64,000 bases of DNA from JANQRX01 sp963663975 (GTDB lineage: Bacteria > Pseudomonadota > Alphaproteobacteria > Rhizobiales > Kaistiaceae): positions 434,001 to 498,000 of the forward strand of contig CAXXRA010000006.1 in NCBI GenBank assembly GCA_963663975.2. The letters run 5' to 3'. The notes beneath the pieces were generated by a model. That model was not told the DNA's origin, made no database searches, and saw nothing but the letters and a program-made list of their open reading frames with translations. The translations under genes were made by a program, and so were the position numbers. Each line of letters opens with the position of its first letter. Within the stretch, counting starts at the first letter, position 1. Shown here one piece after another: positions 45,263-54,006 of this stretch.

Positions 45263-45590
45263 AGTGGAGGCTTCTGTTGCCAGGTGCCTCCGAACCCCGC
45301 CTTACGGAGCGAACCGCAAGGGCTTCAGATGAGGTTGCATCGCCGCATTACGCAGCGAGGCGAGCCTCCGCATAGTTGTCGTTAGCAACTATAAATCGGC
45401 CCGATAACGGCGGTACCATGCCGAGCGAAAACACACCCTTTACGCCCTCGTCGATCCTGTTTCGCCCCCATGAAAACCCGCAGGCCGGCTCGCGCGGCAG
45501 GCGGGTTTTGGTGGAGGCGCCGGGTACTGCCCCCGGGTCCGCAAGGTTTATTACGATGGCCGTTTATCGCCATAGCCGGTTCGCACCGGC
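45263..45590 (-). ncRNA. ssrA: Transfer-messenger RNA, permuted two-piece alphaproteobacterial form
   Basis: Read on the minus strand, the acceptor piece comes first. It ends CCCGGCGCCTCCACCA with the 3' CCA at 45511-45509, next to a T-arm-like GGGGGCAGTACCC. After a spacer of about 40 bp the coding piece begins GGGGGCGAAACAGGATCGAC at 45469; its GGGGGCG pairs with the acceptor's CGCCTCC. The tag frame at 45386-45348 encodes ANDNYAEARLAA and a TAA stop, ending in the AA degradation signal read by ClpX. A hairpin at 45291-45266 (GGAGGC ... GCCTCC) closes the coding piece. The acceptor-first order is diagnostic of the permuted form. The outer ends are estimates. Confidence 0.93.
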
Positions 45591-45596
45591 ATCCCA

Positions 45597-45625
45597 AATA
45601 TAAGGATTCGTGTCGGTTTTGAAAA
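45597..45625 (-). promoter_or_regulatory. Probable ssrA promoter
   Basis: On the minus strand TTTTCA (45625-45620) and TATATT (45602-45597) lie 17 bp apart, just upstream of the acceptor piece, and would start the tmRNA precursor near 45590. The -35 is weak. The rest of 45626-45835 up to the exporter gene shows no gene. Confidence 0.5.
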
Positions 45626-45835
45626 GGCGCGACAATCAATTTCGGTTACCGGCCAGCGCTTTGGGCGGCCCGGTTCGGCCGGTTGGTCTTTTTCCGCTGT
45701 GGAACAGCGGCCATCGGACGGTGTCGCCAGGCGCCAGACCCATGCCGGCGTTGCGGCCCGATCGGGCGCGCGATAGGCTGGCGCAAAACCAAGGACGCCT
45801 GCGTCAGCCGCGCCCCCTTCCGGAAAGTCCATCCC

Positions 45836-47032
45836 ATGCCCATCAGTTTCGTTCGCGCCGCGATCGTGCTCGGTCTTCTGTCGACGGTCGGGCCGATCGC
45901 CATCGACATGTATCTGCCGGCGCTGCCGGCGATGACAACCGACCTGGCAGCGACGTCGGCCAGCACGCAGTTGAGCCTGATGGCGTATTTCGTCGCCGTG
46001 GCGGCATTTCAGCCGCTGTATGGTCCCGTTTCCGACATGATCGGTCGGCGGCGGCCACTGTTCTTTGGCCTCCTTCTCTATGTGGCGGCCGGAGTAGGAG
46101 CCGCGTTTGCGCCCAGTATCGATGTGCTGGTCGCCCTTCGCTTCGTGCAGGGCGTCGGCGGCTGCGCCTGCATGGTCATCCCCAGGGCAGTGGTGCGTGA
46201 TCTCTACACCGGTGTGACGGCGGCGCGGCTGATGGCGCTGATCCTGCTCGTCTTCGGTGTCGGGCCGATCCTGGCACCGTTCTTCGGCAGCCTCATCGCC
46301 GAGGCCCTCGGCTGGCGGGCGATCTTCGCTGTGATGTCGGTCATCGGCGTGGCCGCGCTGATCCTGCTGACCGTCGCCTTGCCCGAGACCCGTACGGCGG
46401 ACAAACGCCTGTCGTCGAACGTGAAAACCGCGATGGCGGGATACGCCGAACTCGTGCGTGATCCGCATTTCCTCGGCGTCAGCCTGGTCGGCGGCTGCGC
46501 GCTGTCGGGGTTTTTCGCCTTCATCGCCGGTTCTTCGTTCGTCTACATCGGCCATTACGGAGTAAGCCCGACGACCTCCAGCATGCTGTTTTCGGTGAAC
46601 GCGATCGGCTTCTTTTCGGTGGCCCAACTCAATGGGCGACTCGGCGCGGCGATCGGATTGCGCCGGATGGTGCGCGCTGCCGCGAGTTTCTTCTGGCTCA
46701 TTTCGGTCGCCCTGCTGGCCTATTTCATGGCTGGTGGCGACAGTATCCAGGTTCTTGTCGTCGGCCTGTTCCTGGCGTTCGCCTCACTGGGACTGATCAT
46801 TCCGGCGGCCACGGTGCTGGCCCTGGAGAATTATGGTCCAACGGCGGGGACGGCATCCTCGCTGCTGGGGACGATCCAGTTCGGATCGGGGGCAGTGGCG
46901 GTCGCCCTGGTCAGCGCCGGCACCCAGGGCTCGATCGTGCACATGGTGGGCACGATTGCGGTCTTCGCCACCATTGCGATGGTCACCTCGATGACGGTGC
47001 TCCGCGGCGGACAAAGCCTGCCGGCGGAGTGA
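45836..47032 (+). CDS. Bcr/CflA-type MFS drug exporter
   Basis: This is an inner-membrane major facilitator with about 12 helices and 398 residues; substrate unknown, but the Bcr/CflA subgroup exports small drugs by proton antiport. The ATG at 45836 starts MPISFVRAAIVLGLLSTVGP. Signatures are IDMYLPALPAMTTDL after helix 1, the loop 2-3 motif GPVSDMIGRRRPL, and RFVQGVGGCACMVIPRA in helix 4. A longer frame upstream has no family similarity. The gene is divergent from ssrA and 49 bp before thyA. Confidence 0.9.
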   Translation: MPISFVRAAIVLGLLSTVGPIAIDMYLPALPAMTTDLAATSASTQLSLMAYFVAVAAFQPLYGPVSDMIGRRRPLFFGLLLYVAAGVGAAFAPSIDVLVALRFVQGVGGCACMVIPRAVVRDLYTGVTAARLMALILLVFGVGPILAPFFGSLIAEALGWRAIFAVMSVIGVAALILLTVALPETRTADKRLSSNVKTAMAGYAELVRDPHFLGVSLVGGCALSGFFAFIAGSSFVYIGHYGVSPTTSSMLFSVNAIGFFSVAQLNGRLGAAIGLRRMVRAAASFFWLISVALLAYFMAGGDSIQVLVVGLFLAFASLGLIIPAATVLALENYGPTAGTASSLLGTIQFGSGAVAVALVSAGTQGSIVHMVGTIAVFATIAMVTSMTVLRGGQSLPAE

Positions 47033-47081
47033 TCCCTTTGGTCGCTTTGGGTGTAAACTCCCTCGGCGCGGGAGATTCGGC

Positions 47082-47876
47082 GTGAGACAATATCTCGACC
47101 TTGTTGGTGACGTGCTGGACAATGGCGCAAGCAAGGGCGACCGGACGGGAACCGGCACGTTGTCGGTTTTCGGCCGCCAGATGCGCTTCGAGCTCGCCGA
47201 CGGATTTCCGCTGGTGACGACCAAGAAGATTCACGTCAAATCGGTGATCCACGAACTGCTGTGGTTCATCGCCGGTGATACCAACATCGCCTATCTCAAC
47301 CGCAATGGTGTACGCATCTGGGACGAATGGGCGGACGAGCGGGGCAGTCTGGGCCCGGTTTACGGCGCCCAATGGCGTTCGTGGGCGACCCCCGATGGCG
47401 GTCAGATTGACCAGCTTCGGCAGGTGGTTGAGGCGATCCGTTCCGATCCCGATTCACGCCGCCACATCGTCACGGCTTGGAACCCGGCCGACATCGACCG
47501 CATGGCATTGCCGCCCTGTCATTGCCTGTTTCAGTTCCATGTCGCCGACGGCCGCCTGAACTGCCAGCTCTACCAACGTTCGGCCGATGTTTTCCTCGGA
47601 CTGCCGTTCAACATCGCGTCCTATGCACTCCTGACGATGATGATGGCGCAGGTGTGCGGGCTTGAGCCGGGTGCGTTCGTTCACACGCTCGGCGATGCCC
47701 ACCTCTACCTCAACCACCTCGATCAGGCGCGCCTGCAGCTCACCAGAGCGCCGCGGCCTGTGCCCGCCCTGCGGCTCAATCCCGACATCAATTCACTGTT
47801 CGATTTCGTCTATGACGACATTACGCTGGAGGGATATCAGCCCCATGCCCGCATCAAGGCGGACGTGGCGGTGTGA
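47082..47876 (+). CDS. thyA: Thymidylate synthase ThyA
   Basis: ThyA makes dTMP from dUMP using methylene-tetrahydrofolate, which becomes dihydrofolate. The GTG at 47082 gives 264 residues, the standard bacterial length. Conserved parts are GTLSVFGRQMRFELADGFPL, the arginine loop RTGTG (residues about 21-25), the catalytic C146 in LPPCHCLFQFHV, and HTLGDAHLYLNHLDQ. folA overlaps its stop, so product dihydrofolate is recycled by the next gene. Confidence 0.97.
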   Translation: MRQYLDLVGDVLDNGASKGDRTGTGTLSVFGRQMRFELADGFPLVTTKKIHVKSVIHELLWFIAGDTNIAYLNRNGVRIWDEWADERGSLGPVYGAQWRSWATPDGGQIDQLRQVVEAIRSDPDSRRHIVTAWNPADIDRMALPPCHCLFQFHVADGRLNCQLYQRSADVFLGLPFNIASYALLTMMMAQVCGLEPGAFVHTLGDAHLYLNHLDQARLQLTRAPRPVPALRLNPDINSLFDFVYDDITLEGYQPHARIKADVAV

Positions 47877-48391
47877 GGAACGGTATTCGGGTTTCGCTGA
47901 TTGCCGCGGTGGCGGATAACGGCGTCATTGGCGAAGGGCGGACGATACCGTGGCGCTTGTCCACCGACATGCGGCGACTCCGAAAGCTCACGCTCGGCAA
48001 ACCGGTGGTGATGGGCCGCAAAACCTTCCAGACCCTGCCGGCTCCGCTCGACGGCCGGTTGAACGTCGTGGTGTCCGCTCGACGGGGATACCGCCCGGAC
48101 GGGGCGGCAATCTACCCCTCGGTCGAGGCGGCGCTGGCGGCGGCGGTGGTGGCGGCCAAGGCGGAGGTAATGGTGATCGGCGGCGGTGAAATTTACGCCG
48201 CGACCATGGAACTGGCCGACAGGCTTTACGTGACCCATGTTGCGCTGCAGCCGGCGGGCGATGTTTTCTTTCCCGAGATCGATTCGGGCCTATGGAAGCG
48301 GACAAACGAGGATTATGTGCCGGCCGGCGAGAGCGACAGTGCGGCGTCGCGGTTTGTCGTCTATGATCGCGTGCGTCCCGCCACCGGTTGA
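47873..48391 (+). CDS. folA: Dihydrofolate reductase
   Basis: FolA reduces dihydrofolate to tetrahydrofolate with NADPH. It starts at a GTG overlapping the thyA stop (GTGA) and has 172 residues. Motifs are ISLIAAVADNGVIGEGRTIP with the WRL segment following, VMGRKTFQTLPAPLDGRLNVV and the NADPH-binding VMVIGGGEIYAATM. The thyA-folA pair is a common operon. A 154-bp gap with a good promoter follows before hflK. Confidence 0.96.
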   Translation: MRNGIRVSLIAAVADNGVIGEGRTIPWRLSTDMRRLRKLTLGKPVVMGRKTFQTLPAPLDGRLNVVVSARRGYRPDGAAIYPSVEAALAAAVVAAKAEVMVIGGGEIYAATMELADRLYVTHVALQPAGDVFFPEIDSGLWKRTNEDYVPAGESDSAASRFVVYDRVRPATG

Positions 48392-48452
48392 CAGGCTATG
48401 GCACCAGCCCCAATTGTCTGTACTATGATGGCGCGGCCGAGCATGGCGCCCG

Positions 48453-48481
48453 TTGAAAGGGCGGCACAAACTGCCTATAAC
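48453..48481 (+). promoter_or_regulatory. Promoter of hflK-hflC-degP
   Basis: TTGAAA (48453-48458) and TATAAC (48476-48481) are spaced 17 bp apart, 65 bp before the hflK start. The TTGAAA could also suit a heat-shock sigma factor, but the matching CCCCAT-type -10 is absent, so sigma-70 is favoured. Confidence 0.6.
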
Positions 48482-48545
48482 CCGCGCCGAACTGAGACCG
48501 GCTGAAATCCGGCCGGTGAGGTCTTAACTCTTCAAAGGAACAGTG

Positions 48546-49673
48546 ATGCCCTGGAGCGATCTAACCGGCGGCGACTGCGGTCGCAGCAATGGCGGACCCT
48601 GGGGGCAGGGACCGCGAAACACCGGCGGCGGCGGTGGCGGTCCGCCGGATCTCGAGGAGCTTTTGCGGCGCGGCCAGGACCGGCTCAAGCAGGTCCTGCC
48701 CGGCGGCGGGGGCCGCGGGCTCGGCTCCGGCCTCAGCCCGGTGGCGCTGGTCGCCATCATCGCCATAGCGGTTGCTGTCGCCGCCTATTTCTTGTTCACG
48801 TTCCGGGTCCAACCCGACGAGCAGGGCGTGGTGCTCCGCTTTGGCGCGTTCACCCGCACTGCCACCCCGGGCTTGAACTTTCGGCTGCCCTATCCGATCG
48901 AGACGGTGTTCACGCCAAGCGTCACCCGCGTCAACCGGGTGACGATCGGCATCTCGTCGGATGAGCGCGGAGGTGCTGCGGGCCGCGACATCGCCGAGGA
49001 AAGCCTGATGCTGACCGGTGACGAGAACATCGTCGACATCGATTTTTCGGTTTTCTGGCGTATCAAGACGGCCTCCAACTATCTGTTCAACATGGTCGAG
49101 CCCGAAGTGTCGGTGAAGGAGGTCGGCGAGAGCGCGATGCGCGAAGTGGTCGGCCGATCGGCCATCCAGCCGCTGCTGACCCAGGCGCGGCTGATCACCG
49201 AAACCGACGTCCAGACGCTGATTCAGGATACGCTGGATGACTATGGCGCTGGTATCGAGGTCACCCAGGTGCAGTTGCTGAAGGTCGATCCGCCGTCCGA
49301 AGTGATCGCGTCTTTTCGAGATGTTCAGGCGGCGCGCGCCGATCAGGAGCGCCTGCAGAACGAGGCGCAGACCTATTCCAATCGGGTAATACCGGAGGCT
49401 CGGGGCCAGGGGGCGCAGGTCACCGAGGCGGCGTTCGCCTATCGCGATCGCATCATCGCCGAGGCGGAGGGTCAGGCCGACCGCTTTGACAAGGTCTATG
49501 ACAGTTACATCATCGCGCCGGAGGTGACCCGGCGGCGCATGTATCTGGAAACACTGGAGGAAGTTTTCGCTGGGATGGACAAGGTCATCATCGACGAAAG
49601 CGGCGAGGGCGGGGGCGTCATCCCCTACCTGCCGCTCGAGGCGCTTCGCTCCAGCGCGGGAGGCAACCAATGA
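48546..49673 (+). CDS. hflK: HflK, FtsH protease regulator
   Basis: HflK pairs with HflC in the inner membrane and modulates FtsH proteolysis. The ATG at 48546 follows AAAGGAACAGTG and gives 375 residues. The N-terminus is glycine-rich (about 8-33), then one membrane helix at about 63-86 (ALVAIIAIAVAVAAYFLF). A periplasmic SPFH/band 7 domain follows (RVQPDEQGVVLRFGAFTRTA) with a helical region rich in A/E (YSNRVIPEARGQGAQVTEAA). hflC overlaps its stop by 4 bp. Confidence 0.96.
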   Translation: MPWSDLTGGDCGRSNGGPWGQGPRNTGGGGGGPPDLEELLRRGQDRLKQVLPGGGGRGLGSGLSPVALVAIIAIAVAVAAYFLFTFRVQPDEQGVVLRFGAFTRTATPGLNFRLPYPIETVFTPSVTRVNRVTIGISSDERGGAAGRDIAEESLMLTGDENIVDIDFSVFWRIKTASNYLFNMVEPEVSVKEVGESAMREVVGRSAIQPLLTQARLITETDVQTLIQDTLDDYGAGIEVTQVQLLKVDPPSEVIASFRDVQAARADQERLQNEAQTYSNRVIPEARGQGAQVTEAAFAYRDRIIAEAEGQADRFDKVYDSYIIAPEVTRRRMYLETLEEVFAGMDKVIIDESGEGGGVIPYLPLEALRSSAGGNQ

Positions 49674-50638
49674 GACGCAGCATCTTTGGAGGCGTCGGCC
49701 TGGTCACTCTCGCCGTGATCGGCTTTCTGGCTTATCAAGCGCTCTTCGTGGTCACCGTAACCCAACAGGCGCTGGTGCTTCGCTTCGGCGATGTCGTCGG
49801 CACCCGTATCGAACCCGGCCTGTTTGTGAAGCTGCCGCTGATCGACAACGTGTTGTACCTGGATAAGCGGGTTATCGATCTCGATTCGCCGCCGCTGGAA
49901 ATCATCGCCTCGGATCAGAAGCGGCTCGTGGTCGATGCTTTCGGCCGCTACAAGATCATCGACCCGCTGCTTTTCTTCCAATCGCTCGGCAGCGTGCAGG
50001 TCGCCGATCAGCGCCTGGCCGTCATCCTCAACTCGGCCATCCGGCGGGTGCTCGGCGAATCGACCTTCATCCAGCTCGTTCGTGACCAACGCGCCGATCT
50101 GATGGCCCTCATCACCGCCCAGGTGAACCGCGAGGGCCAACGGCTCGGTGTCGAGGTGATCGACGTGAAGATCCGGCGCGCCGATCTGCCGGAGGCCAAC
50201 AGCCAGGCGATCTACCAGCGGATGCAGACCGAACGTCAGCGAGAAGCGACGGATATCCGTGCCCGGGGTGAGGAGGCGGCACGCCGCATCCGCGCCGAGG
50301 CCGACAGAGCCGCGACGGTGATCGTGGCCGAGGCGAACCGGGAATCGGAGCGTCTGCGCGGCGATGGCGATGGTCAAAGCAACCGCATCTTCGCCGTCGC
50401 CTTTGGCCGCGATCCTGAGTTCTTCAGCTTCTACCGTTCGATGCTGGCCTACCGGGCGGGCCTGGGGTCGGGGGACACCAGGCTGGTGATCTCACCGGAT
50501 TCGGAGTTCTTCCGATACTTCAACAGCGCCGGTGGCGGCACGGCGGCGGAAAGGACCCTCTTCGGGTCGCCGGCAACCGTGGCTCCCCAGGGCGTTGCCG
50601 GGACCACCGATGGAGCGGCGGCGACGGCACCGCCATAA
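49670..50638 (+). CDS. hflC: HflC, FtsH protease regulator
   Basis: HflC is the partner of HflK in the FtsH-associated complex. The 322 residues begin with one membrane helix at about 7-24 (GLVTLAVIGFLAYQALFVV), followed by the SPFH domain (VTQQALVLRFGDVVGTRIEP) and an A/E/R-rich helix (ARGEEAARRIRAEADRAATVIV). The C-terminus has FGRDPEFFSFYRSMLAYR, typical for HflC. The last 45 residues are a loose Gly/Ala/Thr tail. The start overlaps hflK. Confidence 0.96.
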   Translation: MRRSIFGGVGLVTLAVIGFLAYQALFVVTVTQQALVLRFGDVVGTRIEPGLFVKLPLIDNVLYLDKRVIDLDSPPLEIIASDQKRLVVDAFGRYKIIDPLLFFQSLGSVQVADQRLAVILNSAIRRVLGESTFIQLVRDQRADLMALITAQVNREGQRLGVEVIDVKIRRADLPEANSQAIYQRMQTERQREATDIRARGEEAARRIRAEADRAATVIVAEANRESERLRGDGDGQSNRIFAVAFGRDPEFFSFYRSMLAYRAGLGSGDTRLVISPDSEFFRYFNSAGGGTAAERTLFGSPATVAPQGVAGTTDGAAATAPP

Positions 50639-50753
50639 CCGCTGACTGCCATTGCCGGTGGCGGGCCGCAGTCGACGCGCGAAATGTTGCGATGGTTGGT
50701 GCACAGTAGCGGTCACGGGCATGCCGGCGCGCCGCCGGTTGGTGGAGAACACG

Positions 50754-52214
50754 ATGGCCAACTTACTCGGTCGAGCCACACTCACCGCTGTCGCAATAGC
50801 GGCCGGCGTCGTCCTCCTGCCTGCCTCGGCTACCTTGGCCGCCGGTCCCGAATCGGTCTCCCATATTGCCGCCGGACTGCTCGATTCGGTGGTCAACATA
50901 TCGACCTCACAAACCGTCACCGGATCCCGCCGCGGGGTTCCGTCGCCACGGGTACCGGACGGATCGCCTTTCCAGGAATTCTTCGACGAATTCTTCAGCC
51001 GGCGAAACGAGAGCCCTGCCCGACCGCGCCGGGTTCAGTCGATGGGCTCCGGCTTCGTGATCGATTCCGGCGGCATCATCGTGACCAACAATCACGTCAT
51101 CGAGGATGCCGACGAGATCACCGCCATTTTCAACGACGGCACCAGCATGAAGGCGACGCTGATCGGCGCCGACGACAAAATCGACATCGCCGTTCTCAAA
51201 GTTGAGCCGGAGGATCCGCTCGCGGCCGTCAGCTTCGGTCATTCGGACGAATTGCGGGTTGGCGACTGGGTGATGGCGATCGGCAATCCGTTCGGCCTCG
51301 GCGGGTCGGTGACGCTGGGGATCGTGTCGGCCCGCAACCGGGACATCAATTCCGGCCCCTACGACAATTTCATCCAGACCGACGCCGCCATCAATCGCGG
51401 CAATTCGGGCGGTCCGCTGTTCAACATGGACGGCGAGGTGGTGGGTATCAACACCGCCATCATTTCGCCGACCGGTGGATCGATCGGCATCGGATTCGCA
51501 GTTCCGGCGCAGACAGCGATCGTGGTGATCGATCAGTTGCGCCAGTTCGGTGAAACCAGACGCGGCTGGCTTGGCGTTCGCATCCAGCCGGTCACCGATA
51601 TTATGGCCCAGGGCCTGCAGCTCAGCGAAGCACGCGGCGCCCTGGTCGCCGGGGTCACCGTCGACGGTCCGGCGGAAGAGGCCGGGATCGCGGCCGGTGA
51701 CGTCATTCTGGAATTTGACGGCGAAAGGGTCACCCGAGACAGCGAACTGCCGCGCATGGTCGCCTACAAGGCGATCGGCAGCCAGGTCGACGTCCTTGTC
51801 CTGCGCGGAGGCGAGGAGTTGGTCATACCGGTCGTCCTCGGTCGGCTGGAGGACTCGCAGCAACTGGCCTCGGTTGCCACGGATGACCTCGTCGACGAGC
51901 CGGTCACGAACGTCATCAATGGGCCGTTCGGCCTCAAACTGGCTGATCTCACCGACGACCTGCGCAATGAATTCAAGATTGATCACCAGATCGATGGCGT
52001 GGTGGTGACCGACGTCGAGGAGGGCGGAGCGGCCGACGAGAAGAGGTTCCGCCGGGGAGACGTGATCGTCGAGATTGCCCAGGAAAGGGTCGAGGCGGCC
52101 ACCAATGTCGAAGAACGCATCGAGGCGCTCAAGGCGGAGGGCCGGGGCTCGGCGCTGTTTCTGCTTGCCAACAAGGCCGGAGATCTGCGCTTCGTTGCGG
52201 TCAAGCTCGACTGA
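50754..52214 (+). CDS. degP: Periplasmic Do-like serine protease (DegP/DegQ/MucD type)
   Basis: This trypsin-fold protease and chaperone handles misfolded envelope proteins. The ATG at 50754 follows GTGGAGAACACG and gives 486 residues. A signal peptide of about 31 residues (LTAVAIAAGVVLLPASATLA) exports it. The catalytic triad is H114 (NNHVI), D144 (DKIDIAV) and S218 (GNSGGP). Two PDZ domains follow (about 275-365 and 390-480). An upstream ATG at 50721 would add 11 basic residues and is less likely. It closes the hflK-hflC group, a standard arrangement. Confidence 0.94.
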   Translation: MANLLGRATLTAVAIAAGVVLLPASATLAAGPESVSHIAAGLLDSVVNISTSQTVTGSRRGVPSPRVPDGSPFQEFFDEFFSRRNESPARPRRVQSMGSGFVIDSGGIIVTNNHVIEDADEITAIFNDGTSMKATLIGADDKIDIAVLKVEPEDPLAAVSFGHSDELRVGDWVMAIGNPFGLGGSVTLGIVSARNRDINSGPYDNFIQTDAAINRGNSGGPLFNMDGEVVGINTAIISPTGGSIGIGFAVPAQTAIVVIDQLRQFGETRRGWLGVRIQPVTDIMAQGLQLSEARGALVAGVTVDGPAEEAGIAAGDVILEFDGERVTRDSELPRMVAYKAIGSQVDVLVLRGGEELVIPVVLGRLEDSQQLASVATDDLVDEPVTNVINGPFGLKLADLTDDLRNEFKIDHQIDGVVVTDVEEGGAADEKRFRRGDVIVEIAQERVEAATNVEERIEALKAEGRGSALFLLANKAGDLRFVAVKLD

Positions 52215-52228
52215 AGGACGGCCCACAC

Positions 52229-52250
52229 GAGTTGGTTGAAAGGGCTCTAG
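52229..52250. repeat. Partial copy of the CTAG-bounded repeat, cut by an IS
   Basis: GAGTTGGTTGAAAGGGCTCTAG matches the outer end of the palindromic element with one change. Its CTAG is the target site used by the adjacent IS5-type element; before that insertion it joined directly to the serB stop codon. Confidence 0.7.
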
Positions 52251-53090
52251 GTGCTGTTGACAGTTAACGGTTTATTAATGGCGGTTGTGATTCAAGCAAG
52301 ACCTGGGTGTGGAGGAGGAACCGGTCATGCTTCGCAGGGAATTGACGGACGTTCAATGGGAACGGATATCGGATTTGGTACCCGCAAGGCGTCGGATTGC
52401 GGATCCACGGGACGGGACAATCGTCTGTTCGTGGATGCGGTATTGTGGATTGCACGCACGAGTTCGCCATGGCGCGACCTGCCGGACGCGTTCGGCAATT
52501 GGAACAGCGTGTACGTGCGCTTTTCCCGGTGGGCCAAACAAGGGGCATGGGAGAGTCTTTTCAAGGCCTTGGTGGACGATCCGGACTTCGAATACCTGAT
52601 CATCGATTCAACCATTGTGCGGGCACATCAACATGCGTCGGGCGCAAAAGGGGGACTCAAAATCAGGCCATCGGACGTTCGCGCGGCGGCTTGACGAGCA
52701 AGGTTCACATCGCTGTCGATGGGCTCGGCAATCCATTACGGTTCATCCTCACCGGCGGTCAGGTTGGCGATGTCACCCAGGCTGAAGAGTTGATCGCCGA
52801 CGTGGCCGGCGCAAACCTCATCGCCGACACGGCCTATGATGCCGATCATCTCCGCGCTCGTCTCAACGATGCCGGAATAGTGGCGGTGATTCCATCCAAC
52901 CCGTCACGGGCGCAAGCCATCCCCTACGATGCCGAACTCTACAAAGAAAGACATCTCGTCGAATGTTACATAAACAAAATCAAACACTTCCGGCGCATCG
53001 CCACGCGCTATGAAAAAACCGCAACGGCCTACATGGCCATGCTGTTTCTTGTCGGTGCCATCATCTGGCTCCGATAACTGTCAACAGGAC
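52251..53090 (+). mobile_element. IS5-family (IS427 group) insertion sequence
   Basis: The 840-bp element has 20-bp terminal inverted repeats with two mismatches (GTGCTGTTGACAGTTAACGG at the left; the right end read inward starts GTCCTGTTGACAGTTATCGG). A 4-bp CTAG duplication flanks it at 52247-52250 and 53091-53094. CTAG-type short targets are typical of the group. The target CTAG included the serB stop codon, which is regenerated by the duplication. Confidence 0.93.
52327..53077 (+). pseudogene. IS427-type transposase, two-frame gene with an extra frameshift
   Basis: The product is spread over three frames. It starts at ATG 52327 (MLRRELTDVQWERISDLVP). Near 52385 one G appears to be missing (GTACCCGCAAGG), after which RDNRLFVDAVLWIART continues in another frame. 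At AAAAGGGGG (about 52646-52654) the usual programmed -1 shift of this IS group leads into SRGGLTSKVHIAVDGLGNPL. The DDE residues are present: LIIDSTIVRAH, LIADTAYDAD and ERHLVECYINKIKHFRR. With the missing base restored and the programmed shift used, the product is about 250 residues. The copy is inactive if the deletion is real. Confidence 0.85.
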
Positions 53091-53979
53091 CTAGCGAACG
53101 AAGTCGCTCTTGCGGTAACCCTGTGCGTAGAGCAGTGCGGCCAGGTTCGCGTATTCGATCCGGGCATCGGCCGCCGCTTTGACCTCGGGCTTGGCGGGGT
53201 GGCGACCCCCAGCCCGGCGCGCCTGATCACCGCCACATCGTTGGCGCCGTCGCCAACCGCCATGGTTTGGCCGGCGCTGAGTTTGCGGCGGATGATCGCA
53301 TCCTCGAGCGTGGCCAGCTTGGTGGTGCGGCCGAGGATCGGTTCAGCGACCTCGCGGTCACCCGGCCGTCGGCGACCAGCAGCGTGTTCGCCCGCACTTC
53401 GTCGAATCCGATCATTTCGCCGACCGGTTCGGCAAACGCGGTGAAACCGCCTGATACCAGGATCGTGGTGGCGCCACTGGCGCGCATCGTCCACACCAGA
53501 TCGCGGGCTCCGGGGCTGACCGTGATGCGCTCCGCGATCACGCGGGTGATGACGGCCGCGTCGAGCCCGGCGAACAGGGCGGCACGCTCCCGCAACGCCT
53601 CCTCGAACTCAATCTCACCGTGCATGGCGCGTTCGGTGATGGTCGCCACGCCACGCTTGACACCCGCGAAATCGGCCAGTTCGTCGATGCACTCCTGACC
53701 GATCATGGTGGAATCCATGTCGGCAAGCAGAAGTTTCTTGCGGCGGCCGGCGACCGGCTGAACAACGACGTCGGTCCGATGTTGCGAGGCTATCGTCAAC
53801 AACCGGGCGCGCACGGTGCCGAGATGGTCGTCGGTTCGGAAGAAGACGTCGGCGGCCTCGTCCGCCGCAAGCTGTTCGATCCGGTCGGGCTTCATGATGT
53901 CCGCGCACGCTGCCAGCACCGCGGCCAAATCTTGCCCGCCGTCCGGCCGTGCTATGTACGTGGCGACGAGTTCGGTCAT
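53091..53979 (-). pseudogene. serB: Phosphoserine phosphatase SerB with two frameshifts
   Basis: SerB removes phosphate from phosphoserine in the last step of serine synthesis (HAD family). The start is ATG 53979 (MTELVATYIARPDG). The nucleophile motif LLLADMDSTMIGQECIDELA is intact and VSGGFTAFAEPV follows. Near 53354 a missing G shifts the frame before AEPILGRTTKLATL and the acid motif AVGDGANDVAVIRRAGLGVA. A second single-base loss near 53205-53212 precedes the final KAAADARIEYANLAALLY segment. Adding both bases back gives 296 residues ending in VR and TAG. That TAG is part of the IS target CTAG. Possibly assembly errors, as serB is usually needed. Confidence 0.85.
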
Positions 53980-54006
53980 GGCCAAAAACAGAACAGCCGG
54001 GTCGGG

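Noticed and set aside
45110..45640. Small open frames on both strands over 45110-45640
   Set aside because: The region is explained by ssrA; the frames cross the tmRNA acceptor and tag segments and have no protein features.
52640..52700. Stop at 52694 in the IS427 transposase as a disabling mutation
   Set aside because: The AAAAGGGGG slippery site just before it fits the programmed -1 frameshift that joins the two frames in this IS group; only the break near 52385 looks abnormal.
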